Source: Brachyspira aalborgi (GTDB taxonomy: Bacteria; Spirochaetota; Brachyspiria; Brachyspirales; Brachyspiraceae). Taken from it: DNA of 64,000 bases. Positions 1 to 8,787 of this stretch are shown here, one piece after another. Made by a program: the position numbers and the translations under genes. Position 1 is the stretch's first letter. Each line of letters starts with the position of its first letter. The stretch covers positions 496,001 through 560,000 of the forward strand of contig NZ_SAXU01000001.1 in NCBI RefSeq assembly GCF_008016455.1, in the 5' to 3' direction. Below the pieces are notes generated by a model. That model saw nothing but the letters and a program-made list of their open reading frames with translations. It did no database searches and was not told the DNA's origin.

Positions 1-308
1 TCTAAATCGCCAAATCCTCCGCCGCCAAACATTGAAGAAAAATCAAAACCGCCTCTTCCGTAAGCGTCCGCAAAATCGCTATGAACTCCTTGAAATCCGA
101 ATTTATCGTATTGAGAGCGTTTTTTTTCGTCCGATAATATTTCGTAAGCTTCCGTAGCTTCTTTAAATTTTTCTTCCGCTTCTTTATTTCCAGGGTTTCT
201 GTCAGGATGATATTGCATAGCCAATTTTCTGTAGGCTTTCTTTATCTCATCCACATTGGCAGTTTTTGAAACTCCCAAAACCTCGTAGTAATCTCTTTTA
301 TCAGCCAT
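1..308 (-). CDS. dnaJ: DnaJ co-chaperone, N-terminal part (runs off window start)
   Basis: The cytoplasmic Hsp40 co-chaperone delivers substrates to DnaK and stimulates its ATPase. The minus-strand frame from the ATG at 308 gives a typical J domain (residues 1 to about 70) starting [15 protein letters not shown], with the HPD motif at residues 34-36. A Gly/Phe-rich stretch ([11 protein letters not shown]) begins near residue 90. The zinc-finger and C-terminal domains lie outside the window. It is separated from dnaK by a DUF1275 gene, which is not the usual dnaK-dnaJ neighbour arrangement. Confidence 0.95.
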   Translation of the reverse strand, partial: MADKRDYYEVLGVSKTANVDEIKKAYRKLAMQYHPDRNPGNKEAEEKFKEATEAYEILSDEKKRSQYDKFGFQGVHSDFADAYGRGGFDFSSMFGGGGFGDL

Positions 309-386
309 TTATAAATATCCTTTTTAACTTAAATTAAATAAAAATATAATTATACTTTAAATATTCCAAAAAATCTTTTAAAAATT

Positions 387-1151
387 TCAAACCTCTTCAA
401 AAAACATAAAACTATTTACAAACATTAAAACTCCCGCAGCAATCCAAACCGATTTAGTTCCAAATTTATTGGTAAATAAAGAACCTAAATAAGCGCCTAA
501 AGTAAAAGACAAAATAATAGTCAAATAAATAAATCCATTTTTTACGCTTTTAATATGTTCTTCTTTTTTATTTTTATTTTTTCTAAATAAATAATCAAAT
601 AAATGCTCCGAAGCAGAACGCAAATTTCCCGTGCACATAGTCGAAACATAGGAAAGCCCTTCTACTTTATTAAAAGTTGTCATATGAACCGCGGATATAA
701 AAGAAACGGAACTAACCATTAAAGCGTTTGGGAAACTTCTTGAAAACATTCCAACCATAAAAAGTATAATCGTATTGATTAATAAAATAATATAACCCCA
801 TTCTATTATATGCTTTTCGTTTGTAATTTTTTTTATAAATTGAGCGAACCAAATTCCGCATATAAAAGACAATATTGGAAACAGACAATTTATAGCGTCA
901 TAAAATTTGCCTTTCGCTAAATTCATTGCAAGAAATATTATATTTCCCGTTTGAGCGTATGCAAAAATTCCGTCTTTCGTTATATAAGTATAAGCGTCCA
1001 CATAACCGCAAACCATAGAAAGCATTGAGGCTATATATATAGTTTCCAAAGTATGAATTTCTTTCTTCTTTTTTAGAAAAGATAAAATATTTTTTTTCGA
1101 TTTACTTTTTTTTGAAATATTCTTTTTTAATAATTTATTAATCAAAATCAA
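387..1151 (-). CDS. DUF1275 (YoaK-like) integral membrane protein
   Basis: This 254-residue protein has about six hydrophobic segments after a basic Lys-rich N-terminus of about 35 residues. The stretch GYVDAYTYITKDGIFAYAQTG near residue 50 is typical of the DUF1275/YoaK family, whose biochemical role is not established. The reading frame opens with TTG codons. The TTG at codon 3 (1145) lies 8 nt after AAAGG and is a better start than the first TTG at 1151. The gene sits between dnaK and dnaJ but has its own predicted promoter (1175-1202), so it may be an insertion rather than part of the chaperone operon. Confidence 0.85.
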   Translation of the reverse strand: MILINKLLKKNISKKSKSKKNILSFLKKKKEIHTLETIYIASMLSMVCGYVDAYTYITKDGIFAYAQTGNIIFLAMNLAKGKFYDAINCLFPILSFICGIWFAQFIKKITNEKHIIEWGYIILLINTIILFMVGMFSRSFPNALMVSSVSFISAVHMTTFNKVEGLSYVSTMCTGNLRSASEHLFDYLFRKNKNKKEEHIKSVKNGFIYLTIILSFTLGAYLGSLFTNKFGTKSVWIAAGVLMFVNSFMFFEEV

Positions 1152-1174
1152 AACCTTTATAATTGATTTGTATA

Positions 1175-1202
1175 ATTATATATCAAAGAACAATATAATC
1201 AA
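1175..1202 (-). promoter_or_regulatory. Predicted sigma-70 promoter for the DUF1275 gene
   Basis: On the minus strand TTGATT (1197-1202) and TATAAT (1175-1180) are separated by 16 bp. It lies between the dnaK-distal hairpin and the DUF1275 start, so it could also drive dnaJ downstream. Confidence 0.55.
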
Positions 1203-1205
1203 ATA

Positions 1206-1239
1206 GGCGGCTAAAATTATTTATTATTTTTTAACCGCC
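1206..1239 (-). terminator. Hairpin just after dnaK
   Basis: Eleven-base arms GGCGGCTAAAA (1206-1216) and TTTTAACCGCC (1229-1239) pair with one G-U on the minus strand. The hairpin starts about 20 nt after the dnaK stop. The following tract is only moderately T-rich, so it may be a leaky terminator or an mRNA-stabilising 3' hairpin that limits read-through to dnaJ. Confidence 0.6.
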
Positions 1240-1259
1240 AAATGCTTTATATTCAACTT

Positions 1260-3179
1260 TTACTTTTTATCATTATCGTCAACAACCTCGTAATCGGCGT
1301 CTACAACGGATTCGTCTTTTCTTCCCGTATCTTCCGTAGTTTCATTTGCCTGACTTTGTTGTTCGGTTTGTCCTCCCGCTTGCTGTCCTTGTTTATAAAG
1401 AGTTTCTGACGCTTTACTCCAAGAAGCCTGAAGTTCATCCGTAGACTTTTTAATATTATCCGTATTATTTGATTCTATTGCCGATTTTAAAGCCGACACT
1501 TTAGATTCAATTTCGGATTTATCCGAAGGCTGTAATTTATCTCCCGATTCTTTTAATAATTTTTCCGTTTGATAAATCATATGGTCCGCGTTATTTTTAG
1601 CTTCAACTTCTTCTTTTTTCTTTTTATCCTCTTCTGCATGTTTTTCTGCGTCTTGCACCATTCTGTTAATTTCTTCTTCACTCAATCCGCTTGAAGATTC
1701 TATTCTTATTTTCTGCTCTTTTCCCGTTCCCAAATCTTTAGCCGATACATGCACTATTCCGTTAGCGTCAATATCAAAAGAGACATCTATTTGAGGAACT
1801 CCTCTCGGCGCTGGCGGTATTCCAACCAAATCAAATCTGCCAAGCTCTCTATTATCGTTTGCCATTTTTCTTTCGCCTTGTAAAACTCTTATAGTTACCG
1901 AAGGCTGATTATCCGCCGCTGTTGAAAATACCTGATTCTTATGCGTAGGAATTGTTGTATTTCTATTTATTAAAACAGTCATTACGCTTCCTTCCGTTTC
2001 AATTCCCAAAGAAAGAGGAGTTACATCCAAAAGAAGAACATCTTTAACATCGCCTCTTATTATTCCGCCTTGAACTGCCGCTCCCATTGCAACCGCTTCG
2101 TCAGGATTTACGCTTTTATTTGGCTCTTTATTAAATACATTTTTAACGGTTTCTTGAACTAAAGGAATTCTCGTAGAACCTCCAACCAATATAACCTCGT
2201 CTATATCGTTTAAAGTTAATCCCGCATCTTGCATAGCTTTTTCGCAAGGGATTCTAGTTTTTTCAACTAAATCTCTTATAAGCTCTTCAAATTTAGACCT
2301 AGTCAAAGACACATTCAAATGTTTAGGACCAGACGCGTCCGCTGTCAAATAAGGCAAATTAATATCGGTTTGTAATGAGCTTGAAAGTTCTTTTTTCGCT
2401 TTTTCTGCGGCTTCTTTTAATCTCTGCAAAGCCATTTTATCGTTATTTAAATCTATGCCTTGTTCTTTTTTGAATTCGCTTATAAGCCAATCGATTACCG
2501 CATGGTCGAAATCATCTCCTCCCAAATGCGTATCTCCGTTTGTGCTTTTTACTTCAAATAAACCGTCAGCCAATTCCAATATAGATATATCGAAAGTTCC
2601 GCCTCCCAAATCGTAAACGGCTATTTTTTCGTCTTTCTTTTTCTCTATTCCATAAGCCAAAGCGGCTGCGGTAGGTTCGTTAATTATTCTCAAAACATTA
2701 AGCCCCGCAATTCTACCCGCGTCTTTTGTAGATTGTCTTTGACTATCATTAAAATAAGCTGGCACGGTAATAATGGCGTCCGTTACTGTTTCTCCTAAAT
2801 ATTCTTCCGCCGTTTGTTTCATTTTTTGAAGTATTCTAGCGCTTATCTCTTGAGGAGTAAAATTGCCTTCTAAAGTTTTTATTTTTACTTTTCCGTCTTC
2901 TTCTAAAACGGTATAAGGCATTCTCGAACGCTCTTCGGTTACTTCATTATAAGTGTTTCCCATAAATCTTTTTATTGAAAATATAGTATTTTCGGGATTC
3001 GTTACCATTTGGTTTTTAGCTGGTTGTCCGACTAAAACCTCGCCTTTATTGGTAAAAGCGACTATTGAAGGAGTAGTTCTATTTCCTTCGCTATTCGTTA
3101 TAACTACGGGTTTTCCGCCTTCCATTATGGATACGCATGAATTCGTAGTTCCTAAATCTATTCCTATTATTTTACTCAT
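1260..3179 (-). CDS. dnaK: Chaperone protein DnaK (Hsp70)
   Basis: This is the ATP-dependent cytoplasmic Hsp70 that works with GrpE and DnaJ. At 639 residues it is full length. The N-terminal actin-like ATPase starts with [12 protein letters not shown] and carries the phosphate-2 motif DLGGGTFD and the hinge element [11 protein letters not shown]. The substrate-binding domain contains the linker-proximal [19 protein letters not shown] Gln/Lys-rich lid ends in the acidic tail VVDDNDKK. The start has AAGGAG upstream. It is transcribed after grpE and a 66-codon gene. Confidence 0.98.
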   Translation of the reverse strand: MSKIIGIDLGTTNSCVSIMEGGKPVVITNSEGNRTTPSIVAFTNKGEVLVGQPAKNQMVTNPENTIFSIKRFMGNTYNEVTEERSRMPYTVLEEDGKVKIKTLEGNFTPQEISARILQKMKQTAEEYLGETVTDAIITVPAYFNDSQRQSTKDAGRIAGLNVLRIINEPTAAALAYGIEKKKDEKIAVYDLGGGTFDISILELADGLFEVKSTNGDTHLGGDDFDHAVIDWLISEFKKEQGIDLNNDKMALQRLKEAAEKAKKELSSSLQTDINLPYLTADASGPKHLNVSLTRSKFEELIRDLVEKTRIPCEKAMQDAGLTLNDIDEVILVGGSTRIPLVQETVKNVFNKEPNKSVNPDEAVAMGAAVQGGIIRGDVKDVLLLDVTPLSLGIETEGSVMTVLINRNTTIPTHKNQVFSTAADNQPSVTIRVLQGERKMANDNRELGRFDLVGIPPAPRGVPQIDVSFDIDANGIVHVSAKDLGTGKEQKIRIESSSGLSEEEINRMVQDAEKHAEEDKKKKEEVEAKNNADHMIYQTEKLLKESGDKLQPSDKSEIESKVSALKSAIESNNTDNIKKSTDELQASWSKASETLYKQGQQAGGQTEQQSQANETTEDTGRKDESVVDADYEVVDDNDKK

Positions 3180-3237
3180 TGTATTATCTCCTTAATTAAT
3201 AAAATTTTAAATTTTGCATTCTAAACTAAAATTAAAA

Positions 3238-3438
3238 CTAATCTTTTGTCAGAACGCTTACAATATATTCTGTGTGACCGTTTCCCAAATGAGAAGTATT
3301 AAGGTCAACATTTATTACTTCCCTATTTTCAATATGCTTATTAATTTTATCCGTTAAATCTTGCAAAACGGTATTAATATGCTGTCTGTCTGCAGCTTTT
3401 GGCTCGTAATAAGCCCTAAAAAGTTGAATATGCGCCAT
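3238..3438 (-). CDS. Small conserved-looking protein between grpE and dnaK
   Basis: The 66-residue product starts MAHIQLFRAYYEPKAAD and has AGGAG upstream of its ATG. It alternates beta-like and helical stretches (VINVDLNTSHLGNGHTEYIV) and has no signal peptide or membrane segment. I do not recognise it with confidence. The overall pattern faintly recalls the small Cse60-type family of Firmicutes. Tight packing (58 nt after grpE, 58 nt before dnaK, same strand) and sensible codon use argue that it is real and co-expressed with the chaperones. Confidence 0.7.
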   Translation of the reverse strand: MAHIQLFRAYYEPKAADRQHINTVLQDLTDKINKHIENREVINVDLNTSHLGNGHTEYIVSVLTKD

Positions 3439-3496
3439 AAAATCTCCTATTTTTAATTTTTTATTTTTATTTATTTTATTTTAATTTTTTACAATT

Positions 3497-4123
3497 TTAT
3501 TCTTTAGCTTTCGGTTTTCCGACTATAACTTTAGCCGTTCTCAAAAGCTCATCGTTTAATTTATATCCTTTAGCATAAACTTTTACAATTTTTTCATGCT
3601 CGCAATCGGGAACTTCAATCACAGTCAAAGCCTCATGCAAATTAGGGTCGAACTCCTCGCCCAAGCATTCTATTTCCTCGACTCCGTTATCATGAATAAA
3701 ATCTATAAACTGTTTATGTATCAATTCTATTCCTTTATAATATTCGCTATTTTGTATATCGTTATTATTTTCTCCCGCTTTTATTGCTCGCTCAAAATTA
3801 TCCATAAAATTCAAAAGAGATAATAATAAATCTTTATTCGCTCTTTTAATAGTGTCAATTTTTTCTTTCGCCGCTCTCTTTCTAATATTTTCAGTTTCCG
3901 CCATAGCTCGCATATATTTATCTTTCAAATCGGCGTTTTGATTTTCCAATTCTTCAATTTTTTTACTTAATTCGTTTTCTTCATTATTATCATCTTCGTT
4001 CGCATTTTCTTTATTTTCTTTATTATTTTTTAATTCTTCTTCGGTTTCAATATTTTTATATTTTTCGATAGCTTCGTTTACTTCTTGCAATTCTTCGCTA
4101 TTTTCCATTTTTGCTTCTTCCAT
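3497..4123 (-). CDS. grpE: GrpE nucleotide exchange factor
   Basis: GrpE releases ADP from DnaK. The 208-residue protein has an acidic Glu/Asn-rich N-terminus (1-50), a long coiled coil (about 50-110, containing RAMAETENIRKRAAKEK) and a C-terminal beta domain with GVEEIECLGEEFDPNLHEA and AKGYKLNDELLRTAKVIVGK, all characteristic of the family. It is the first gene of the chaperone cluster. No hrcA gene precedes it and no CIRCE inverted repeat is visible upstream, so control probably differs from the HrcA/CIRCE scheme. Confidence 0.96.
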   Translation of the reverse strand: MEEAKMENSEELQEVNEAIEKYKNIETEEELKNNKENKENANEDDNNEENELSKKIEELENQNADLKDKYMRAMAETENIRKRAAKEKIDTIKRANKDLLLSLLNFMDNFERAIKAGENNNDIQNSEYYKGIELIHKQFIDFIHDNGVEEIECLGEEFDPNLHEALTVIEVPDCEHEKIVKVYAKGYKLNDELLRTAKVIVGKPKAKE

Positions 4124-4199
4124 TTAATCGCAAAATCTCCTTTCAATTACTTTATTTAACTTATTTATTTTTTTAAATTTTTATTTTATCAAATCCTTT

Positions 4200-4228
4200 G
4201 CTATATTAATATGCAAAAAATATGCCAA
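4200..4228 (-). promoter_or_regulatory. Predicted grpE promoter
   Basis: On the minus strand TTGGCA (4223-4228) and TATAGC (4200-4205) are 17 bp apart, about 75 bp upstream of the grpE ATG. It looks like the housekeeping sigma type. No CIRCE repeat overlaps it. Confidence 0.5.
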
Positions 4229-4292
4229 TTATTTTTAAAAGTTTTAATAAAATTACATAGAATAAGATATATTTTTTAATAAAATTATGTTA

Positions 4293-4340
4293 ATTATTAA
4301 ACATTAAAATTTAGTATGTATCATTATTAAACATTAAAAT
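4293..4340. repeat. 18-bp direct repeat, two copies
   Basis: ATTATTAAACATTAAAAT occurs at 4293-4310 and exactly again at 4323-4340, a 30-bp period. It lies upstream of grpE on the minus strand. It could be a binding site pair or a short duplication. Confidence 0.6.
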
Positions 4341-4389
4341 ATATATTAATTGTATTATTTTTTAACAATATTTAATATTATTTGCAGAA

Positions 4390-4432
4390 TATAAAATAAA
4401 AAAATATCCCACTGAGAATAACCGCAGTGGGA
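4390..4432 (-). terminator. Intrinsic terminator of the methyltransferase gene
   Basis: Arms TCCCACTG (4407-4414) and CAGTGGGA (4425-4432) form an 8-bp stem with a 10-nt loop. Read on the minus strand it is followed by TATTTTTTTTATTTT. It lies about 150 nt after the stop of the gene at 4585-7086. Confidence 0.8.
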
Positions 4433-4584
4433 AAATAAGGAGGTTCTAAAAAATCTATATCAATATCATAAGTTGCAAATTAGTATATAAATTATAAATA
4501 AATCTATATAAAAAGTCAATACCTTATACTAAAAAAATAAAGAAAAATAAAGAATATTATTAAATTTTATAATTTTATAAATCT

Positions 4585-7086
4585 CTATTTCTTCAAAAAA
4601 CCAAATTCATAAATCTTCGGCTCAATCTTTTTGGCTAAAATTTTCATTCTCTCTCTTAAATTTCCAATCAATTTATTATAAGTTTCGTCAATACTTTTAT
4701 TATTCATTCTTCCGCTTTTTGAATCTACTCCTTGAAAGAATTTCCTAATATCATAATATGACGCGTTAATATTAATCAAATCATGCTTATGATAATATTT
4801 CCATAACTCTCTGCCCGCTTCAAAAATATCTTTCGCTTCTTTTGAAAATTTTATTGGCTTTAGGCTTCTGCGTTCCGTTAAAAGTTCTTTCGTCTCTTTT
4901 GGTTTTATCTTCCCATCTATAAAATCTTTCATAAAACGCGATTCAAAACTATCTTTCGCTCCAACTTCCGCCTCGCTAAAAGGTATCCAATGATTAATTC
5001 CTTCTTCGCTTGTAATTCTATTTTGTCCATGAAATAAAGTAAAAGCCAAACAATCGCTTTGAAATTCTAAATCTTCTTCCCATAAATCGTTTGGATATAA
5101 AAATTGGTCTCTATCGTTTATCCAAGTCGCTTCAATGCATAATCGAACGGATAGATAAATAGAAATTTGAATTAAATTTGTTGCTGTTATTTTATATTTT
5201 GTCGCATTATTTAAATTACCGCCAGCTACTTTTGTTTGTATGCTACTAATTTTTAAAAATTTATTATTTTGATAATCGGGTCCATTATTTCCCGTATATC
5301 CAAGAATTTCTCCATTAGTTTCATATCCTGTAATCCATTGAGTTATAGTTAATTTTTGTTTATTAGATATATTTGAAGAAAATGATTTTTTTCCCAAAAA
5401 TTCTATTTTTTCATTGAAAACATCTACGCTAATACTTTTTATTTTTTGTTTTTTAGAAGTATCCCAAATTAAAAACCCTATTGGAAAATTGCCTCGAACA
5501 TTATCAAAAGTATTTGCGGGGCAAATAAAACCTTTTAAAAATTTCGCTTTAAATTCTTCTCTGAAATTTATAAAGCCGCTTGAATTTACATATTTTAAAG
5601 TTGAAAATGAAGCTAAAAAACAGTTTGGAATTTCTTTATAAATTCTAATAAAAAATTGAGTAAAAATCTCTCTTATCGAAAGTCCTAAATTTAATTCAAC
5701 GCTATATTTCTCGTAAACTTTACCTAATGTCGCCACTTTCGTTTTATTTTTTCCAGTTCCCGTAGCTTGTTTTTGGTCGCCCGCTTCCGCATAAGGAGGA
5801 TTGATATAAATAATAAGTTTTTCGGGTTTCTCCTCAATAACCTTCTTTAATTCTTTCGGTAATTTAGAAAAATCATCATTCAAAAAATCAAACTTAAAAA
5901 TATGATTTCTAAACATTCCCGTCCCGCTCCTCAATCTTGCAAGCATTATATCAACATCCGCTTGGTCAATTGTAGATGCCCAAATATTATTTATATTAGT
6001 TAATCCCGCAAGTAAATTCCCAGTCCCAGCAGCCAAATCCCAAATATGATAATCCTCCTGCCATCTCTTACCCAAAACAGAAGCCAAATATCCTTGCGAC
6101 TTTTCCGCCCAAATTTGTGGAGTAAAAAATGAACCCTTTCTTGAGCGTATATCTGGAGGAACAAGTAAATCTCGCCTGTTTATAATATAATCCCAATATT
6201 CCGTTTTCGGCGGTCTATGATATCTCTTCCAAAATTCTTTATGCGCTTTTTGATTGTCGTAAAAATGTGATTGCTTGCTCGTAATAAGTCCCATATCGTC
6301 TATTTTTCTGTCAAGTTCGTAATGGTCGGTTTTCAAAATAACAAAAAGTTTTTTTATTAATGTTAAATTATTTTCGCTTAATAAATCAGCCAAATAAAAA
6401 TCGGCGTCTATTATTCCGTTCTTTTTAGCCATATCCCAATCTACAGAAATAGAATTTTTTACCGAAACAAGCCATTTTGAATAAATATTAACAAAATTAT
6501 TTTTATCAATTTGAGTCTTCGATAAATTATTTTCAACTCCCGTCTTGCCAAAATTATTTTTAATAAAATCTTCAATCTCTTTGTCGTCTTTTCCAAACTT
6601 AAAAATAAAACTCTCTTCTTCTAAAGTATTTTTTACCATTTCGTAAAGTTGCTTAAACTCTTTCGTATTATGATTTGAAGGCGTCACATTCCAATTAAAA
6701 TCATTTTGAGAGAAAACATCCATTATTTTATGATACGGCAAAAAAGCTATTTGCTCGGCGTCAAACTCTCCCAAAAATGCGGGTGGCAAATGTTTATCGT
6801 AGATTCTTCCCTTTCCGATTGTTAGAATTAATTGAACAAAAGATTCGATAAAGTCATGCTTATTTCCTTTTTTAGCTTCCGCCCATAAATAATATTCCGC
6901 TTCAAACTCTTTATCGTTAAAGTTATTTTGAGTTTTTAAATATTTATCTTTTTTATTAATTTTCTTCGCTATACAAAAATCAATCTTTCCTATTATTTGA
7001 GTGGAATCAAAATTTTTTGTCGTAAAATAATCGCTTGCGACTTTATTCTTTAATTCTTCTTCGGCTATTTTTTTATCGTATCCCAT
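4585..7086 (-). CDS. Type IIG-like restriction-modification enzyme or large N6-adenine DNA methyltransferase
   Basis: This 833-residue protein has the order expected of a fused endonuclease-methyltransferase. Near the N-terminus D36 followed by E70-A71-K72 (AEYYLWAEAKKG) fits a PD-(D/E)xK nuclease core. A helical linker with KGSFFTP at about 317-323 leads into SAM-binding motif I (DLAAGTGNLL, 350-359) and catalytic motif IV NPPY (429-432) of N6-adenine methyltransferases. The last 300 residues would hold target recognition. It lies 62 nt downstream of dnaA on the same strand, with no separate specificity or nuclease gene. A pure methyltransferase remains possible, because the nuclease call rests on a short motif. 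Confidence 0.8.
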   Translation of the reverse strand: MGYDKKIAEEELKNKVASDYFTTKNFDSTQIIGKIDFCIAKKINKKDKYLKTQNNFNDKEFEAEYYLWAEAKKGNKHDFIESFVQLILTIGKGRIYDKHLPPAFLGEFDAEQIAFLPYHKIMDVFSQNDFNWNVTPSNHNTKEFKQLYEMVKNTLEEESFIFKFGKDDKEIEDFIKNNFGKTGVENNLSKTQIDKNNFVNIYSKWLVSVKNSISVDWDMAKKNGIIDADFYLADLLSENNLTLIKKLFVILKTDHYELDRKIDDMGLITSKQSHFYDNQKAHKEFWKRYHRPPKTEYWDYIINRRDLLVPPDIRSRKGSFFTPQIWAEKSQGYLASVLGKRWQEDYHIWDLAAGTGNLLAGLTNINNIWASTIDQADVDIMLARLRSGTGMFRNHIFKFDFLNDDFSKLPKELKKVIEEKPEKLIIYINPPYAEAGDQKQATGTGKNKTKVATLGKVYEKYSVELNLGLSIREIFTQFFIRIYKEIPNCFLASFSTLKYVNSSGFINFREEFKAKFLKGFICPANTFDNVRGNFPIGFLIWDTSKKQKIKSISVDVFNEKIEFLGKKSFSSNISNKQKLTITQWITGYETNGEILGYTGNNGPDYQNNKFLKISSIQTKVAGGNLNNATKYKITATNLIQISIYLSVRLCIEATWINDRDQFLYPNDLWEEDLEFQSDCLAFTLFHGQNRITSEEGINHWIPFSEAEVGAKDSFESRFMKDFIDGKIKPKETKELLTERRSLKPIKFSKEAKDIFEAGRELWKYYHKHDLININASYYDIRKFFQGVDSKSGRMNNKSIDETYNKLIGNLRERMKILAKKIEPKIYEFGFLKK

Positions 7087-7147
7087 TATTTATAACCTCT
7101 ATAAAATTTAATCAATTCAAAATTCAATTTATAATTTAATATTATAT

Positions 7148-8533
7148 TTATCTACTAATATTAAAACTTGATATTATTTGGTCAATCTCTACCGATAAAT
7201 GAGTATTTGCCTTTAATTCTTCTTTAACTTTATCTCTTGCATGAATTACGGAAGCATGGTCTCTATTAAAATCTAATCCAATTTCTGTAACCGATTTTTT
7301 AGAATATTCGCATGCCAAATACATTGCAATATGTCTCGCTTTCGATATAAATTTTGTTCTGTCCTTGCTGTCAAGTAAAGAAATTTCTATTTCGTAATAA
7401 TCTGAAACTCGCTTTTTTATTTCTCTAATAGTGGCGTTTTGCAATTTTGGTTTGCTTGTAAAATAATCTTTAAAAATATTCATCTCTTCGCATTGTTCAA
7501 TATTTGGAGTTATTTTCATTATATCTCTAACCGATAAATAGCTTCTTATAGCGCCTTCGATTTTTCTAACATCGGTTGTAATATTTTCCGCCATATATTT
7601 CATAATCTCTTCGTCAATGGAAGTATTTAAATCATTAATTTTTCTCTCTATAATTGCAAGTCTCGTTTCATATTGCGGAGGCTCTATCGACAATATTAAA
7701 CTTTTTTCAAATCTATTTTTAAGTCTCGCTTCAATATTTCTCAATTCTTTCGGCGGTTTATCGCTTACAAAAACCATCTGTTTTCCCGCATTATCTAAAA
7801 CCTGAAAAATTTCAAAAAGCTCTTTTGAAGTTTCTTGAGCGCTTTCAAGAAGTTGTAAATCGTCAAGCAAAAACATATCAAGAGATTTATATTTTCTTTT
7901 GAAAATATCGGGCTTTTTAATTTGAAGTCCATGAATATATTCGTCTCTAAAACCGCTTCCGTCAATATAACAAACTTTAGCGTTAGGTTTTATTTCCAAA
8001 TAATTATTTCCTATCGCTTGAAGTATATGAGTTTTACCAATTCCAACGCTTCCATAAATATAAAGCGGATTATATTCTATTCCAGGTTTTGAAGATACTA
8101 ATTTGGCAGCTTCAAAAACATATTTATTATTATTGCCTTGAATAAAATTATCAAAACGAAATTTTTTATTTAAATTAGATTTTTCAATATTTTTTTCTAT
8201 GTTTATATTATTAGATTTAATAATATTTTCATTTGTAATTTTTTCATCAATAATAATTTCTTCTTCAATGTTATTTTCTTTAACAAATTTTGCATCGACT
8301 ATAACATTTATATCTATATTATCTCCGCATTTATCTTTAAAAAAATCCTCAATTCTTTTAAGAAAATTTATTTTAATATGAGAGGCTGCAAAATCTCCCG
8401 AGCATACTATAGTCGGTTTATTATTTGTGTCTATCGTAAATGCCGAACCTTTAAGCAACGCTACGGCTTTGTATTCTTCGTTTCTTCCGAGAATTTCTAA
8501 AAATTCATTATAACAAGTTTTAAGTCTTTCCAT
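7148..8533 (-). CDS. dnaA: Chromosomal replication initiator DnaA
   Basis: DnaA binds origin DnaA boxes and opens the duplex. The 461-residue protein has an N-terminal domain (1-75), a Lys/Asn/Ile-rich linker and an AAA+ core with Walker A GSVGIGKTH (161-169) and Walker B FLLDDLQLL. The C-terminal DNA-binding domain carries the family signature (DFNRDHASVIHARDKV). It is followed by the methyltransferase gene rather than dnaN, and comM is divergent. A good promoter is seen at 8590-8618. Confidence 0.97.
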   Translation of the reverse strand: MERLKTCYNEFLEILGRNEEYKAVALLKGSAFTIDTNNKPTIVCSGDFAASHIKINFLKRIEDFFKDKCGDNIDINVIVDAKFVKENNIEEEIIIDEKITNENIIKSNNINIEKNIEKSNLNKKFRFDNFIQGNNNKYVFEAAKLVSSKPGIEYNPLYIYGSVGIGKTHILQAIGNNYLEIKPNAKVCYIDGSGFRDEYIHGLQIKKPDIFKRKYKSLDMFLLDDLQLLESAQETSKELFEIFQVLDNAGKQMVFVSDKPPKELRNIEARLKNRFEKSLILSIEPPQYETRLAIIERKINDLNTSIDEEIMKYMAENITTDVRKIEGAIRSYLSVRDIMKITPNIEQCEEMNIFKDYFTSKPKLQNATIREIKKRVSDYYEIEISLLDSKDRTKFISKARHIAMYLACEYSKKSVTEIGLDFNRDHASVIHARDKVKEELKANTHLSVEIDQIISSFNISR

Positions 8534-8787
8534 TTTATTAAAAATCCGATATTTAAGGCTTATAAATAATTTTAATTAAGATATTATAGATTATATACTA
8601 AAAAGTCTAAAATATCAATAATATTGTATAATATAATGTATAAAAATATAGCTATTTAATTATAAATTATGTAATAATCAAAATTAATTGATTAAATTAT
8701 TAAAAATATAAGTATTTTAGGCTTATTTTTACAAAAAATTTGTTTAATTAATGCATATTATAATAAAAAAGATTATTTGGAGTTAAT
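8534..8787. other. Divergent dnaA-comM intergenic region, possible origin
   Basis: This 254-bp region is very AT-rich and separates divergent dnaA and comM. It contains the dnaA promoter. Genes to the left run minus and many to the right run plus, as expected on either side of an origin. However, I find no TTATNCACA DnaA boxes or close variants here, so an origin is only a possibility. Confidence 0.3.
8590..8618 (-). promoter_or_regulatory. Predicted dnaA promoter
   Basis: On the minus strand TTGATA (8613-8618) and TATAAT (8590-8595) are separated by 17 bp, about 57 bp upstream of the dnaA ATG. Confidence 0.6.

Larger units (their letters stand above)
4124..4584. other. Intergenic region between grpE and the methyltransferase gene
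   Basis: No gene is visible in these 461 bases. The region holds the grpE promoter (4200-4228), an 18-bp direct repeat (4293-4310 and 4323-4340) and the minus-strand terminator of the methyltransferase gene (4390-4432). An AAGGAGGT element at 4437-4444 reads as the anti-Shine-Dalgarno sequence ACCTCCTT on the minus strand. Confidence 0.7.

Noticed and set aside
4437-4470. AAGGAGGT as ribosome-binding site of a plus-strand small gene
   Set aside because: No ATG, GTG or TTG lies at a suitable distance. The same holds for AGGAGGT at 19375-19381.
4124-4584. CIRCE element upstream of grpE
   Set aside because: No TTAGCACTC-N9-GAGTGCTAA or near variant is present, and hrcA is not in the cluster.
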